Below, in pieces: positions 26,226 through 35,089 of a DNA stretch of 64,000 bases. Under the pieces are notes generated by a model, which did not search any database, was not told the origin of the DNA, and saw nothing but the letters and a program-made list of their open reading frames with translations. The stretch's first letter is position 1; every line of letters starts with the position of its first letter. The stretch lies in contig NZ_BDBB01000001.1 in assembly GCF_001612765.1 (NCBI RefSeq), forward strand, positions 186,001 through 250,000, read 5' to 3'. A program made the position numbers and the translations under genes. This DNA comes from Nocardia arthritidis NBRC 100137. Lineage in GTDB: Bacteria > Actinomycetota > Actinomycetes > Mycobacteriales > Mycobacteriaceae.

Positions 26226-27926
26226 GTGGGCACTCCGTTCGACGAGACAGCCATCGACAACGCGCTGGCCGACCTCATCGCCGGCGAGAAAGCGTGGGCC
26301 GCGACCTCGCTGCGCCGCCGGCGCGAGCTGCTCGACGAGATCCACGCCCGGACCGCCCGCTTCGCGGAGGACTGGGTGCGGGCCGCGTGTGTCGTCAAGG
26401 ACCTCGCCCCGGATTCCCCGCTGGTCGGCGAGGAATGGATGTCCGGCCCGCTCACCCTGCTACAAGCCACGGCCGCGCTGTCGGCGACCCTCGCCGCGCT
26501 GGAGGCCGGGCGCACCCCGCTGACCGGCATCACGCTGCGGGAGGCGCCGGGCGGACGGGTCGCGGTGCCGGTGTTCCCGCTCGGGGTCTACGACCGGCTG
26601 CTGCTCAACGGTTTTCACGGGGAGGTGTGGCTGCGACCCGGCGTCGACGCGGGCGCCGCGCGCAGGCGAGCCGGACTCGGTCAGCTGGATCCCACCGCGA
26701 CCGGCGGAATCGGCGCCGTGCTCGGCGCGGGCAACATCACCTCGATCCCGCCGCTGGACGCGCTGTACGAGCTGTACGCGCACAACCGGGTGGTCGCCCT
26801 GAAGCTCAACCCGATCACCGACCCGCTGTTCACGGTGTTCGAGATGGTCTTCGAACCGCTGCTGGAACTCGGTGTGCTGCGAATTCTCACCGGCGGCGCA
26901 CAGCAGGGTGGCTACCTGGTCGGTCATCCCGATGTCGCACACGTGCACATGACCGGCAGCGCGCAGACCCACGACGCCATCGTGTGGGGCCCCGGCGCGG
27001 AGGGCGCGAAGCGGAAGAAGGACAACCGGCCACTGCTGGACAAGCCGATCACCAGCGAGCTGGGCGGGGTCTCGCCGACCATCGTGGTGCCCGGCGACTG
27101 GTCCGACGCCGATCTGCGCTACCAGGCCGAGCACGTGGCGACACAGCGGCTGCACAACGGCGGCTACAACTGCGTGGCCGCGCAGGCGGTGGTGATCGGT
27201 GCCGAGTGGGACCGCAAGGACCGGTTCCTCGCCGAGCTGCGCCTGGCCATGGAGCGGGCGCCACAGCGCACGGCCTACTACCCGGGCAGCGACGCGCGTG
27301 TCGCCGACGCGCTGGCCTCGTACCCGGAGGCCGAGCGTCTCGGCGGGCAACGGGTGCTGGTCGACGGATTGCCGCCCACCGGCACACCGCTGTTGCGCAC
27401 GGAGTACTTCTCCCCCGTGCTCGGCGTGGTCGAGTTGCCCTTCGCGGGCGGCGAGTTCCTGCAACGCGCGGTCGACTTCGCCAATGCCGAGCTCACCGGG
27501 ACGCTCGGCGCGAACGTGATCGCCCATCCGACGACCATCCGGAGGCTCGGCGTCGCCTTCGACCGCGCGATCGAACGTCTGCGCTACGGCGCGATCGCCG
27601 TGAACACCTGGACCGGGCTGGCCTTCCTCGCGCCGCGGGCCGCCTGGGGAGCCTTCCCCGGACACACCCTCGACGACGTGCAGAGCGGGATCGGCGTGGT
27701 GCACAACGCGCTGCTGCTCGACGACGTCGAGCGCACGGTGGTGCGCGGCCCGTTCCGGCCCGCGCCGCGCTCGTTGCTCGGCGGCGAACTCTCCCTCTCC
27801 CCGAAGCCGCCGTGGTTCGTCGACAACGCCACCGCCGCGGCCACCGGGCGCAGGCTCACCGAGTTCTACGCCGACGCCAACCCCGCCCGGCTGCCCGGCG
27901 TCTTCCTGTCGGCTCTGCGCGGCTGA
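26226..27926 (+). CDS. Aldehyde dehydrogenase family protein
   Basis: 566 residues from GTG 26226. A long N-terminal region (to about 170) precedes the NAD-binding part with [22 protein letters not shown] and [37 protein letters not shown] (the Glu of ELGG) and [13 protein letters not shown] with the candidate nucleophile Cys follow in the usual order of the superfamily. C-terminal [20 protein letters not shown] is unusual, so this belongs to a divergent ALDH subgroup; substrate unknown. Neighbours are serS (divergent) and the septum-formation protein gene downstream in the same direction. Confidence 0.85.
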   Translation: MGTPFDETAIDNALADLIAGEKAWAATSLRRRRELLDEIHARTARFAEDWVRAACVVKDLAPDSPLVGEEWMSGPLTLLQATAALSATLAALEAGRTPLTGITLREAPGGRVAVPVFPLGVYDRLLLNGFHGEVWLRPGVDAGAARRRAGLGQLDPTATGGIGAVLGAGNITSIPPLDALYELYAHNRVVALKLNPITDPLFTVFEMVFEPLLELGVLRILTGGAQQGGYLVGHPDVAHVHMTGSAQTHDAIVWGPGAEGAKRKKDNRPLLDKPITSELGGVSPTIVVPGDWSDADLRYQAEHVATQRLHNGGYNCVAAQAVVIGAEWDRKDRFLAELRLAMERAPQRTAYYPGSDARVADALASYPEAERLGGQRVLVDGLPPTGTPLLRTEYFSPVLGVVELPFAGGEFLQRAVDFANAELTGTLGANVIAHPTTIRRLGVAFDRAIERLRYGAIAVNTWTGLAFLAPRAAWGAFPGHTLDDVQSGIGVVHNALLLDDVERTVVRGPFRPAPRSLLGGELSLSPKPPWFVDNATAAATGRRLTEFYADANPARLPGVFLSALRG

Positions 27927-28000
27927 CGCCCGTGACTCGTGCCGCGCCGATCGGGGCAGGTCGTGGCACCACGGCACGGACGCTGCCATGATGGACCGCG

Positions 28001-29140
28001 ATGTCCTCCGAACCTGTGTCCCGGTCCCCGCGGGCGCCCAAGCGCGGCGCGTCCTCGCGTGCCGACTCGGTACGCCGCTCGATCGACTCGGCCAAGGCCG
28101 CTCTCGCCGACAGCGATCTGCGCGATGTGCAGCTGTCGGCGCCCATGTTGCGCTGGGGTCTGCTCGCGGTGGCCGTCGGCGCCGTGGTCGCTGCCCTGGT
28201 GACGCTGTCCATCACCGGCTTCGACAACGGGAAGAACCTGGAGGTGCACAATCCCGGCTCCCCGCCACAGCCGGTACTGGACAAGGAATTCGGCACCGCC
28301 GCCAAGGGCGACTGCCTGAGCTGGACCAAGCCCGACCGCTCCGACCTGGTCAAGGTGAACTGCTCGAGCAAGCACATGTTCGAGGTCGCGGCCGACATCG
28401 ATATGAGCAGGTACCCGGGCAAGGAGTTCGGCCCCGGCTCGCGCTTCCCCGACTCGCTGCGGCTCACCGAGCTGAAGGAAGAGCACTGCGTACCCGCGGT
28501 GCAGAAGTACATGTCGGGCCGCTTCGACCCGCGCGGCAAGTTCATCGTCGGACTGATGTACCCGAGCCCGGACGGCTGGCAGCACGGTGACCGCACCCTG
28601 CGCTGCGGCCTGCAGGTCGCGGCCAGCGTCGGCACCCCGCCGTCGGTCGGCAGCGCCACCGAGCACGATCAGTCCAGGGTGTACGAGGCGGGCGTGTGCC
28701 TCGGCATCAACCAGAACCTGCCCACCGATCCCGTGGACTGCACGCAGCCGCACGCCGTCGAGATCGTCTCCACGGTCGATCTCGCCGGGCACTTCGCCGG
28801 CGGCCCGCCTGCGAAAGAGGATCAGGACAAGTTCGTCGAGGAGGAGTGCACTCGCACCTCGACCGACTACCTGGGCGGGCCGGACGTCATCCGCAACAAG
28901 ACGCTCACGCTGTTCTTCGACTACATCGATGCCCGCAGCTGGATGGCGGGCAGCCGCAAACTGGACTGCATGATCGGCAAGGGCGCCGATCGGGAAGGTT
29001 TCGCGCCGATCACCGGCTCGGCCAGGGGCGACATCCTGATCAACGGCCAGGCGCCGGTGCCGCCGCCGAACAGCGGGCGTTCCACGCCCGCACCGCTGCC
29101 CGGCGCCGCGCCGCTGCCGCCGCAGCCCCAGCCGAGGTAG
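28001..29140 (+). CDS. Membrane-anchored septum-formation family protein (Rv3835-like)
   Basis: 379 residues. Cytoplasmic basic N-terminus, one membrane helix (WGLLAVAVGAVVAALVTL, about 50-68), then an extracytoplasmic part containing two related blocks, each with Cys pairs (GDCLSW...VNCSSKHMFEV...HCVPA and GVCLGI...VDCTQPHAVEIV...ECTRT). The C..P-H-x-x-E pattern is that of the Septum_form family. A Pro-rich tail (about 345-379) ends the protein. It probably works at the cell envelope or septum; the precise role is unknown. ATG 28001 gives a start consistent with the M. tuberculosis Rv3835 type, and the zincin gene follows 10 bp later, as in mycobacteria. Confidence 0.82.
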   Translation: MSSEPVSRSPRAPKRGASSRADSVRRSIDSAKAALADSDLRDVQLSAPMLRWGLLAVAVGAVVAALVTLSITGFDNGKNLEVHNPGSPPQPVLDKEFGTAAKGDCLSWTKPDRSDLVKVNCSSKHMFEVAADIDMSRYPGKEFGPGSRFPDSLRLTELKEEHCVPAVQKYMSGRFDPRGKFIVGLMYPSPDGWQHGDRTLRCGLQVAASVGTPPSVGSATEHDQSRVYEAGVCLGINQNLPTDPVDCTQPHAVEIVSTVDLAGHFAGGPPAKEDQDKFVEEECTRTSTDYLGGPDVIRNKTLTLFFDYIDARSWMAGSRKLDCMIGKGADREGFAPITGSARGDILINGQAPVPPPNSGRSTPAPLPGAAPLPPQPQPR

Positions 29141-29150
29141 CCCGGCGCCG

Positions 29151-29501
29151 ATGCCTGTATCGATGTCCGACGACCGGTTCGAGGAATTGGTCGGGGACGC
29201 ACTGGATCTCATTCCACCCGAGCTGACCCGCGCGATCGACAATGTGGTCGTGCTGATCGAGCCGCGCAATGCGGAGGATCCGCATCTGCTGGGCCTGTAC
29301 CACGGCATCGCGCTCACCGAACGCGACAGTCATTACGGTGGAGCGCTTCCCGATACCGTGACCATCTATCGCGAGGCCATTCTCGAACTCTGCGCCGACG
29401 AGACGGAAGTGGTGGAAGAGGTGGCGGTCACCGTGATCCACGAGATCGCACACTATTTCGGCATTGACGAAGACCGCCTGCATCAGCTGGGATGGGGATA
29501 G
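29151..29501 (+). CDS. Small zincin-like metallopeptidase family protein (Rv3836-like)
   Basis: 116 residues (112 from an internal ATG at 29163). The zinc motif HEIAHYFGID near residue 95 matches HExxHxxGxxD of the short bacterial zincins of the PF06262 group. The preceding strand GGALPDTVTIYREAILE is also typical. Members are small cytoplasmic proteins often found next to serS or septum proteins; a substrate is not known. All three zinc ligands (two His and the Asp) are present, so it is probably metal-binding. It overlaps nothing and is likely in one operon with 28001-29140. Confidence 0.87.
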   Translation: MPVSMSDDRFEELVGDALDLIPPELTRAIDNVVVLIEPRNAEDPHLLGLYHGIALTERDSHYGGALPDTVTIYREAILELCADETEVVEEVAVTVIHEIAHYFGIDEDRLHQLGWG

Positions 29502-29665
29502 TCTGAACCGAGCTGTATTGCGCACCCCGAGCGGTGGGTGTGTAATCGGCACGGAGATCGAAAAGTTGGGGATTCGATGGAACCGATCGCGTTGCTGTCG
29601 CGTCCTATCACTCGAAGGGGGAATTCTCGTGGTTCCGCCCCACAGCCACTAGAAGGAGTCGAGTC

Positions 29666-29977
29666 ATGGTTGGACATGTACTGATCGCACCCGAAGCCAT
29701 TCTCGCCGCCGCGGCCGAACTCGACCTCGTCGCCGAACGTCTGGCCGCCGCCGCGGCGATCACCGCGCCCGCGACGCACGTGCTGCCCTCCGGCGCCGAG
29801 GAGGTCTCCTTCCTCGGCGCAAGCCATTTCAACCAGGGAGCGATGTCGCACGACCGCGCGATCGCGCAGGCGATTCTGGAATGCCACCACGCCGCGGCGA
29901 CGCTGCGCATGCAGCTGGCGCAGCACGTAGCGGGTGACGTGGTCCGCGCCGCGGGCATCAGCGCCATCCAGGTGTAG
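29666..29977 (+). CDS. PE family protein
   Basis: 103 residues. The PE signature is present at residues 9-10 in LIAPEAILAAAAELD, followed by the Ala-rich helical hairpin typical of PE domains (about 90-110 residues) and no C-terminal extension. The GAGGAGT-type site AGAAGGAGTCGAG lies just upstream. PE proteins pair with a PPE partner as a four-helix bundle and are exported by an ESX type VII system. The translation contains no Tyr at all, so the YxxxD/E secretion signal seen in mycobacterial PE proteins is absent. It is followed by a PPE gene (30020) and an EspG-like chaperone gene (31183). Confidence 0.85.
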   Translation: MVGHVLIAPEAILAAAAELDLVAERLAAAAAITAPATHVLPSGAEEVSFLGASHFNQGAMSHDRAIAQAILECHHAAATLRMQLAQHVAGDVVRAAGISAIQV

Positions 29978-30019
29978 TTCCAGACCCATCAGCAACGCTT
30001 AGCAGGGGAGAAGTCAAAC

Positions 30020-31186
30020 ATGGTTGCAGGAGTCACCGGGGTGATCTGGGCGGCGCGCCCGTCGGAGATCAATTCGGCCACCCTTCACGCGGGCGCGCAC
30101 GCGATTCCGATCTCGGCAGCGGCCACCGCCTGGGGCGGGCTCACCGCCGCCTGGATCGACGCGACGACGACCGTCGCCAGGGTGATGGCCGAACTCGGCG
30201 TCGGGATGCAGGGCATCAACGGTATCGCCGCGCTGAGCAAGCTCACCGGCTTCCTCGGCTGGTCCGAGCAGCAGGGCGTGCAGGCGGCCGCGATGGGCGC
30301 GAAGGCCGCGGCTAACGCCACCGCCTACACCGTCGCCTCGCTGGCGATGCCCAGCCCGCCCGAGATCGCGGCCGTCAACGCCGCCTTGGCCGCGTCTGCG
30401 AACCCGCCCGGCGTACTGAGCGGAGCGTTCGAGGTCGCGGAAGTCGCCAGGAACGCCATGGACATCCGCGCGGCATTGGTCATGGAGACCTACGAGGCGG
30501 CCACCAGCGCCATGGTCGCCACGCCTGCCGAGTTCCTGCTGCCGCCGCCGATCGCCAAGGGCGCCGGATCGGCCGGCCCCGAACAGGCGGCGGATACGAC
30601 CACCGAGGTCCCAGCCGATCCGATCCAGGCCGCCGTGGCCGCCACGCAGGCGTTCTTGAGCAACCCCGGTGTGGCGAGCGCTGCCACCCAGGCCGCTCAG
30701 GCCGTGGGCTCGATCGCCACCACCGGTGTATCCACCGTCGGGAATGTGGCGGGCAGCGCGATCGCGGCGGCGACCACCACCTCCGCGCCCACCTTCTCCG
30801 GTATGGCTCCGATGGCCATGGGAGCCGGTGCGGCGGCCACCGGCGTCGGCGCCGCCACTCGCGCGGTGTCGTTCTCCGGCCTCGGGTCGGCGGGTATCAG
30901 TAACGGATCGCTCAAGCTTCCGGAAGGCTGGGGCTCCAGCGGCACGATCGGTGGCTCCGCCCCGGTGCAGGAGACTGTCGCGGTCAAGCCCGTCGAGGCT
31001 GCACCGGTCCGTCCGGCGAACAACGGCAGTGGCAATCCGCTGCTCGGTAACCAGGCTCGCAGCGACGAGGACGACGAGACCGAGCACAACGGCCGGGATT
31101 ACCTGCGGTCGACCGAGCACTTCAACGACGGCCGTCTCACCGCCGATGGAGTCATCGGCGGTGACTTCAGCGGGACGGTTAGGTGA
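30020..31186 (+). CDS. PPE family protein
   Basis: 388 residues. The N-terminal 170 residues form the helical PPE domain: VIWAARPSEINSATLHAGAHA (the usual PPE-IN-S position, here PSEINS) and TAWGGLTAAW, the WxG turn. It is followed by an Ala/Thr/Gly-rich region (about 190-330) and a polar C-terminal tail with DEDDETEHNGRDYLR...GVIGGDF. The tail resembles, by recall, the conserved acidic DYL...VIG ends of long type VII substrates in other actinobacteria. It should dimerise with the PE protein encoded 42 bp upstream and be bound by the EspG-like protein before export. The gene overlaps the start of the espG-like gene (GTGA). Confidence 0.86.
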   Translation: MVAGVTGVIWAARPSEINSATLHAGAHAIPISAAATAWGGLTAAWIDATTTVARVMAELGVGMQGINGIAALSKLTGFLGWSEQQGVQAAAMGAKAAANATAYTVASLAMPSPPEIAAVNAALAASANPPGVLSGAFEVAEVARNAMDIRAALVMETYEAATSAMVATPAEFLLPPPIAKGAGSAGPEQAADTTTEVPADPIQAAVAATQAFLSNPGVASAATQAAQAVGSIATTGVSTVGNVAGSAIAAATTTSAPTFSGMAPMAMGAGAAATGVGAATRAVSFSGLGSAGISNGSLKLPEGWGSSGTIGGSAPVQETVAVKPVEAAPVRPANNGSGNPLLGNQARSDEDDETEHNGRDYLRSTEHFNDGRLTADGVIGGDFSGTVR

Positions 31187-32010
31187 CCGTACTCGGTGCG
31201 GGCCGCGACCCGTCGACGCTCGAGGCGGTCGTCCTGTCGCTCGACGAGATGCAGTTTCTCGTGGAGAAACTGCAGATCGAAGTCCCCGTCGTCTTGAACG
31301 CCCGGGCACGTTACGACAACCTGACCGATCACAGAGCGGCGATGGACGCGGCCGCCGAGTCCCTCGCCCAGCGGGAACTTCTCATCGACGATGTGTTGCA
31401 TCGCGATCTGGAGAATCGGCTGCGCGCGCTGAACCGGCCACATTGGATCATCGCGCTGCGATTGATCGTCGACGGTTGGGTGAGTCGCTTCTGTCTGGCG
31501 AAGGGCGTCGACCTTCCGGTCGTCGCCCTTCGGGGACAGGACTCCTATGTCATCGACGAGGCGGGAATCGATCTGCCCGGCACAATTCTCGCGGCACTCG
31601 GCTACGCCGAGCCGCTGGAGCTGTACGGCATGAACGCCCCGACCGAAGAGTTGGCCACGATCTTCGGCGACACCGGTGACGCCGCGGCTACCGCGCAGCG
31701 GCTGACGAAGGTGGGAAACCCTGCCCACGACGCGAAGACCTTGGCGGCGGCTTTGGTCGAGATTCACTCGTATGCCGAGATCGTCGGCGTGATCTACGGC
31801 GACGGCACCAGAGACATGGCCGACAACCACATCGCCGTCTTCAACACGCGCGCAGGGCGATTCATCGCGACGGCCAGCAAGTCCGACGACGGCGTGAAGT
31901 GGACGTCACTCAGCAGCGGAACCCCCGCGCGGCTGCGCACGGCGGTGCAGGACCTGATCAACTCCTTGCCGGAACGCGAAGAGTTCCCGCGACATCCGAA
32001 GCTGTCCTGA
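31183..32010 (+). CDS. EspG-family type VII secretion chaperone
   Basis: 275 residues. Begins within the PPE stop (GTG 31183, 4-bp overlap), the usual arrangement of EspG genes with their PE-PPE clients. Features of the ESX secretion-associated EspG fold include LSLDEMQFLVEKLQIEVPVVL at the N-terminus, HWIIALRLIVDGWVSRFCL, the central strand region and a C-terminal RFIATASKSDDGVKWTSLSSG. EspG keeps the PE-PPE dimer soluble in the cytoplasm by binding the PPE tip and delivers it to the matching ESX system. No eccC, eccD or mycP gene is in this window, so the secretion machinery must lie elsewhere. Confidence 0.87.
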   Translation: MTVLGAGRDPSTLEAVVLSLDEMQFLVEKLQIEVPVVLNARARYDNLTDHRAAMDAAAESLAQRELLIDDVLHRDLENRLRALNRPHWIIALRLIVDGWVSRFCLAKGVDLPVVALRGQDSYVIDEAGIDLPGTILAALGYAEPLELYGMNAPTEELATIFGDTGDAAATAQRLTKVGNPAHDAKTLAAALVEIHSYAEIVGVIYGDGTRDMADNHIAVFNTRAGRFIATASKSDDGVKWTSLSSGTPARLRTAVQDLINSLPEREEFPRHPKLS

Positions 32011-32029
32011 GCACGCCGAACGTGCGTCG

Positions 32030-32698
32030 CTAACCCATGGGATCGTCGGGGGTCGGCGCGACGTCGTAGCCGAACGGCGGCGTGAACCGGCCCCAGCGAA
32101 TGCACTCCCACCCGGCGTCCGGCGTCGGCACCAACTCGATGGTCTCGGTGTTGTCCAGGTGGTTGTTCGTGGTGAATGGCGGTCGAACATCCGCGAGCGT
32201 GCGGCCGACGAGCCGCATGGCCGCACCGTGGCTGACCACCATCACGTCGCCGTGCCCGCCGTCCTCCGGCGTCAGATACGTGCTCCGCAACTCCGCGATC
32301 ACGGGCAGGAAACGATCCAGCACATCCTGGGCGGACTCGCCGCCGGGCACTCGCAATGTGAGATCGCCTTCGTGCCAGGCGCGGTAGATCTGCTGGAACC
32401 TCTGGTGCGCGTCCTCGCTGTGCTGGCCCTCCAGGTCCCCGGCCTGCACCTCGTGCAGTCCGTCCAGGACCATGGCGGCGACACCGGTCGCCGCCTCGAT
32501 GTAGCTCGCCGTCTGGCGTGCCCGCAGCGCCACCGAGGAGAACAGCACCTTCGGCGCGCGGAGCAGGCCTTCACCGAATGTCTTCGCTTGTGCCGCACCG
32601 CGTTCGGTCAGCGGTAGGCCTGGAATTCTGGTATCCAGCAGCTTGGCGACGTTACCTTCGGTCTCCCCGTGCCGGACCAGAATCAACCTCCCGGTCAT
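32030..32698 (-). CDS. Histidine phosphatase (phosphoglycerate mutase-like)
   Basis: 222 residues. Phosphohistidine motif LVRHGETEGN at residues 7-16, LPLTERGAAQAKTFG, SSVALRARQTASYI and the C-terminal VVSHGAAMRLV with the second His. The branch is the broad-specificity phosphatase type; many of these act on small phosphate esters instead of mutating phosphoglycerate. ATG 32698 overlaps the pheA stop (ATGA), so it is translationally coupled to pheA, as in M. tuberculosis Rv3837c-Rv3838c. Confidence 0.9.
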   Translation of the reverse strand: MTGRLILVRHGETEGNVAKLLDTRIPGLPLTERGAAQAKTFGEGLLRAPKVLFSSVALRARQTASYIEAATGVAAMVLDGLHEVQAGDLEGQHSEDAHQRFQQIYRAWHEGDLTLRVPGGESAQDVLDRFLPVIAELRSTYLTPEDGGHGDVMVVSHGAAMRLVGRTLADVRPPFTTNNHLDNTETIELVPTPDAGWECIRWGRFTPPFGYDVAPTPDDPMG

Positions 32699-33609
32699 AG
32701 GTCCGCCTTCCCCTTCCTCAGCTGAATCAACCACTCCGACGCGGCTTCGTCGGACGGTGGCGGCGTGCCGATCGCCGACGTCGCCGGCCAGGACCCGAGA
32801 AAGCGGATCCGCGCGGCGCGGTGCAGCGCCTTGAGCGCCTCGGCCACCGCCGTGTCGTCGATGTGCCCGACGCAGTCGAGATAAAACCGGTAGGTGCCCA
32901 TGCCGGTTCGGGTGGGCCGCGACTCGATCCTGGTCAGATCGATTCCGCGCGTGGCGAATTCGGCGAAGGCGCGCATCAGCGAGCCCGGTACATTCGGCAA
33001 TTCGAGCACGATCGAGGTACGGTCGGCGCCCGTGGCCGGCGGCGCAACCGTGGGCCGGGTGCACAGCACGAAGCGCGTGACGGCCTGCTCGTGGTCGGCT
33101 ACTCCGGAGGCCAGTGCGATCAACCCCAGCCGCTCGCCCGCCAGAGCGGTCGACACGGCGGCATCGGCGTGACCGGCCACCACGTCTTCCGCGGCCGCGG
33201 CGTTGGACGCCGAGGTGTAGGGCTGCGCCTGCGGCAGATGCCGCGCCACCCACAGCCGCACCTGGGCTGCGGCCACGGGGTATGCGGCGAGGGTGCGCAC
33301 CTCCGGAAGCGCCGTGCCCGGCTTGCCCAGGATCGTGAAACTCACCTCGAGTTCGGTCTCGGCGACGATCTGCAGACGCGGGCCGATTGCCAGCGAGTCG
33401 AGCGTCGCCGAGATCGACCCCTCGACGGAACTCTCGATGGGCACCACCGCGCCGTCCGCGTAGCCGGAGCGGATCAGGTCGAGCGCGGCCCCTTGGCTGG
33501 GCGCGGCAATCCGCTCGACGGGTCCGTCGAAGGTTCCCGAGGATTCGAGTTGGGCGAGGGCCATCTCGGTGAAGGTTCCGGACGGCCCGAAGTACGCGAT
33601 TCGCGGCAC
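32695..33609 (-). CDS. pheA: Prephenate dehydratase
   Basis: 304 residues. RIAYFGPSGTFTEMAL at the N-terminus, VVPIESSVEGSISATLDSL and TRFVLCTRP are prephenate dehydratase marks, the last including the TRF catalytic Thr. The C-terminal ACT regulatory domain has LELPNVPGSLMRAFAEFATRGIDLTRIESRPTR (Gly/Leu/Asn pattern) and TYRFYLDCVGHIDD. It converts prephenate to phenylpyruvate for phenylalanine synthesis and is usually feedback inhibited by phenylalanine through the ACT domain. GTG 33609 is chosen by alignment; an upstream frame adds a non-conserved leader. Confidence 0.95.
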   Translation of the reverse strand: MPRIAYFGPSGTFTEMALAQLESSGTFDGPVERIAAPSQGAALDLIRSGYADGAVVPIESSVEGSISATLDSLAIGPRLQIVAETELEVSFTILGKPGTALPEVRTLAAYPVAAAQVRLWVARHLPQAQPYTSASNAAAAEDVVAGHADAAVSTALAGERLGLIALASGVADHEQAVTRFVLCTRPTVAPPATGADRTSIVLELPNVPGSLMRAFAEFATRGIDLTRIESRPTRTGMGTYRFYLDCVGHIDDTAVAEALKALHRAARIRFLGSWPATSAIGTPPPSDEAASEWLIQLRKGKADL

Positions 33610-33705
33610 GGATACGAGATTACTTGCGCGCTCGCCCGGCTCCCCACCAATCGCGGAAGGCCTGGCCACCGCGCGGCCGCTGTTGCACGGCCGCCCGAGC
33701 GTCGT

Positions 33706-34119
33706 TCAACCCTTGTTGAGCACCCGCAACGCGTCGTTCACCCGGTCACCGGCCTCGGTTTCGATGGCGAGCAGGACCGATCTGACCGCCTCGACGGCCG
33801 GTGGTTTCAGGGAAGTCAGGAAGGCGATATCGGGGTTGCGCAGTGCGGCGCCGATGTCTTCGCCGCACAGTGCGGCGGCCGTCGCGGCGACGATGGCCAC
33901 CGCGCGCTCAGCGGAGGTGGTACGCGCGACGAAGCCGGTATCGGAGTGTGCGACCTGCGCGAGGAACTCCGCGATCCCGCTGTCCGGCGCGTCCAGTTCC
34001 ACGGTCGGCGCGGCGGGGCTTGCGCCGATGTTGCGGACCAACCCGTCGACCAGACTGCGCCGCGGCGGCGTCGACAACGTCACCAGCACCGGTTCTCCGG
34101 ATTCCGTCCCTTCCGACAC
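33706..34119 (-). CDS. Conserved small protein of unknown function
   Basis: 137 residues, soluble, no signal peptide or membrane segment. Sequence is Ala/Val-rich with alternating helices: TLSTPPRRSLVDGLVRNIG near the start, a region SGIAEFLAQVAHSDTGFVART, a hydrophobic helix VAIVAATAAALCG, and a C-terminal EAGDRVNDALRVLNKG. No domain was recognised. Composition and codon use match the neighbouring genes and the start ATG is clear. It lies between pheA (downstream in the same direction, 96 bp away) and the divergent iron-box promoter at 34267. Confidence 0.6.
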   Translation of the reverse strand: MSEGTESGEPVLVTLSTPPRRSLVDGLVRNIGASPAAPTVELDAPDSGIAEFLAQVAHSDTGFVARTTSAERAVAIVAATAAALCGEDIGAALRNPDIAFLTSLKPPAVEAVRSVLLAIETEAGDRVNDALRVLNKG

Positions 34120-34266
34120 GGCCTCACCGTAACAACCCTGTTCAACCGGAGATCGACTGCCCGCAGGACCCGGTGCCCATGAGGTTCACCGCGGTCGGCC
34201 GCGATGCCACCCGGTTCGGTTCGATTCGGTTCGATCGGAACGCTTGCGGAACCGACGCGCCGCCAC

Positions 34267-34285
34267 TTAGCTTAGGGTAACCTAA
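34267..34285 (+). promoter_or_regulatory. IdeR/DtxR iron box
   Basis: The 19-bp site TTAGCTTAGGGTAACCTAA matches the IdeR consensus TTAGGTTAGGCTAACCTAA at 17 of 19 positions and is nearly palindromic. It lies 37 bp upstream of the DUF2470 start codon, where iron-loaded IdeR would block transcription. In M. tuberculosis the gene Rv3839 of the same family is known to be IdeR-controlled. Confidence 0.85.
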
Positions 34286-34321
34286 TCAATATTGCGTGCC
34301 GCCCGCTCCACGGAGGTTTGT

Positions 34322-35089
34322 ATGCCGAGTCCGTCCTCGACCGTCGCACCGTCCACCGCCGAGCGGGTGCGCAGCGCGTGCGCCCACGCGGAGCAAGCGG
34401 TGCTGGCCATGCCGGGCATCGATCCCACCCCCGCGTCGGTGCACCACGTACGCCAGTGCGGCGACGCCGTGATCGCGGTGCCCACCGCCTCGGTGGCCGC
34501 GATCCTGGCGGGCAATTCCGGCGAGCACGGCGCGCCCGCGGTGCTCGAGCTCACCGATCATGCCCCGCTGCCGCTGCGCGAGCCGGTGCGCGCACTGGTC
34601 TGGCTGCGCGGCTGGGTGCGTGCGGTGCCCACCCAGGCGCAGCGCGCACTGGCCTCCGAGGTGGCCAAGGAGCACCCGCATCCCGGGCTGCTCGACATCG
34701 GCTTCGGCGCCACGCTGCTGCGGCTGGTGATCAACTCCGCGGTGGTGGCCGACTCGACCGGCGCGGAATCGGTGAGCAGCGACGAGTTGCGCTCGGCGCA
34801 GCCGGATCCGTTCTGCGCCATGGAATCCGCATGGCTACAGCACATGCAGGCCGACCACGCCGATATCGTCGCCCAGCTGGCCAGGCACCTGCCGCCGCAC
34901 CTGCAGCGCGGCATCGTGCACCCGCTCGCGATCGACCGCTACGGGCTCACCCTGCGGGTGGAGGGACACGACGGCGACCACGACTTCCGCTTGCCGTTCA
35001 GCGCTCCGGCCGACGACATCGAAGGCCTCAGCCGGGCCGTACGCACGCTGGCAGGCTGCCCGTTCCTCAATGGCCTGCGCCGCATCTGA
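34322..35089 (+). CDS. Iron-regulated DUF2470 protein (Rv3839-like)
   Basis: 255 residues. The C-terminal part has WLQHMQADHADIVAQLARHL, YGLTLRVEGHDGDHDFRLPF, which is the DUF2470 helix-plus-sheet unit found at the C-terminus of heme-utilisation and FMN-split-barrel proteins. The N-terminal half (VRSACAHAEQAVLAMPG, AVLELTDHAPLPLREPVRALVWLRGWV) resembles a degenerate FMN/heme-binding split barrel. ATG 34322 follows CGGAGG. An IdeR box directly upstream indicates repression under iron sufficiency, suggesting a role in heme or iron handling. His/Asp-rich stretches (QADHADI, HDGDHDF) could bind metal; this is inference. Confidence 0.83.
   Translation: MPSPSSTVAPSTAERVRSACAHAEQAVLAMPGIDPTPASVHHVRQCGDAVIAVPTASVAAILAGNSGEHGAPAVLELTDHAPLPLREPVRALVWLRGWVRAVPTQAQRALASEVAKEHPHPGLLDIGFGATLLRLVINSAVVADSTGAESVSSDELRSAQPDPFCAMESAWLQHMQADHADIVAQLARHLPPHLQRGIVHPLAIDRYGLTLRVEGHDGDHDFRLPFSAPADDIEGLSRAVRTLAGCPFLNGLRRI

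Noticed and set aside
29502..29665. Possible small gene between the zincin and PE genes
   Set aside because: A 62-codon frame overlaps the zincin 3' end, and no RBS or homologous character was seen; treated as promoter of the PE-PPE-EspG unit.
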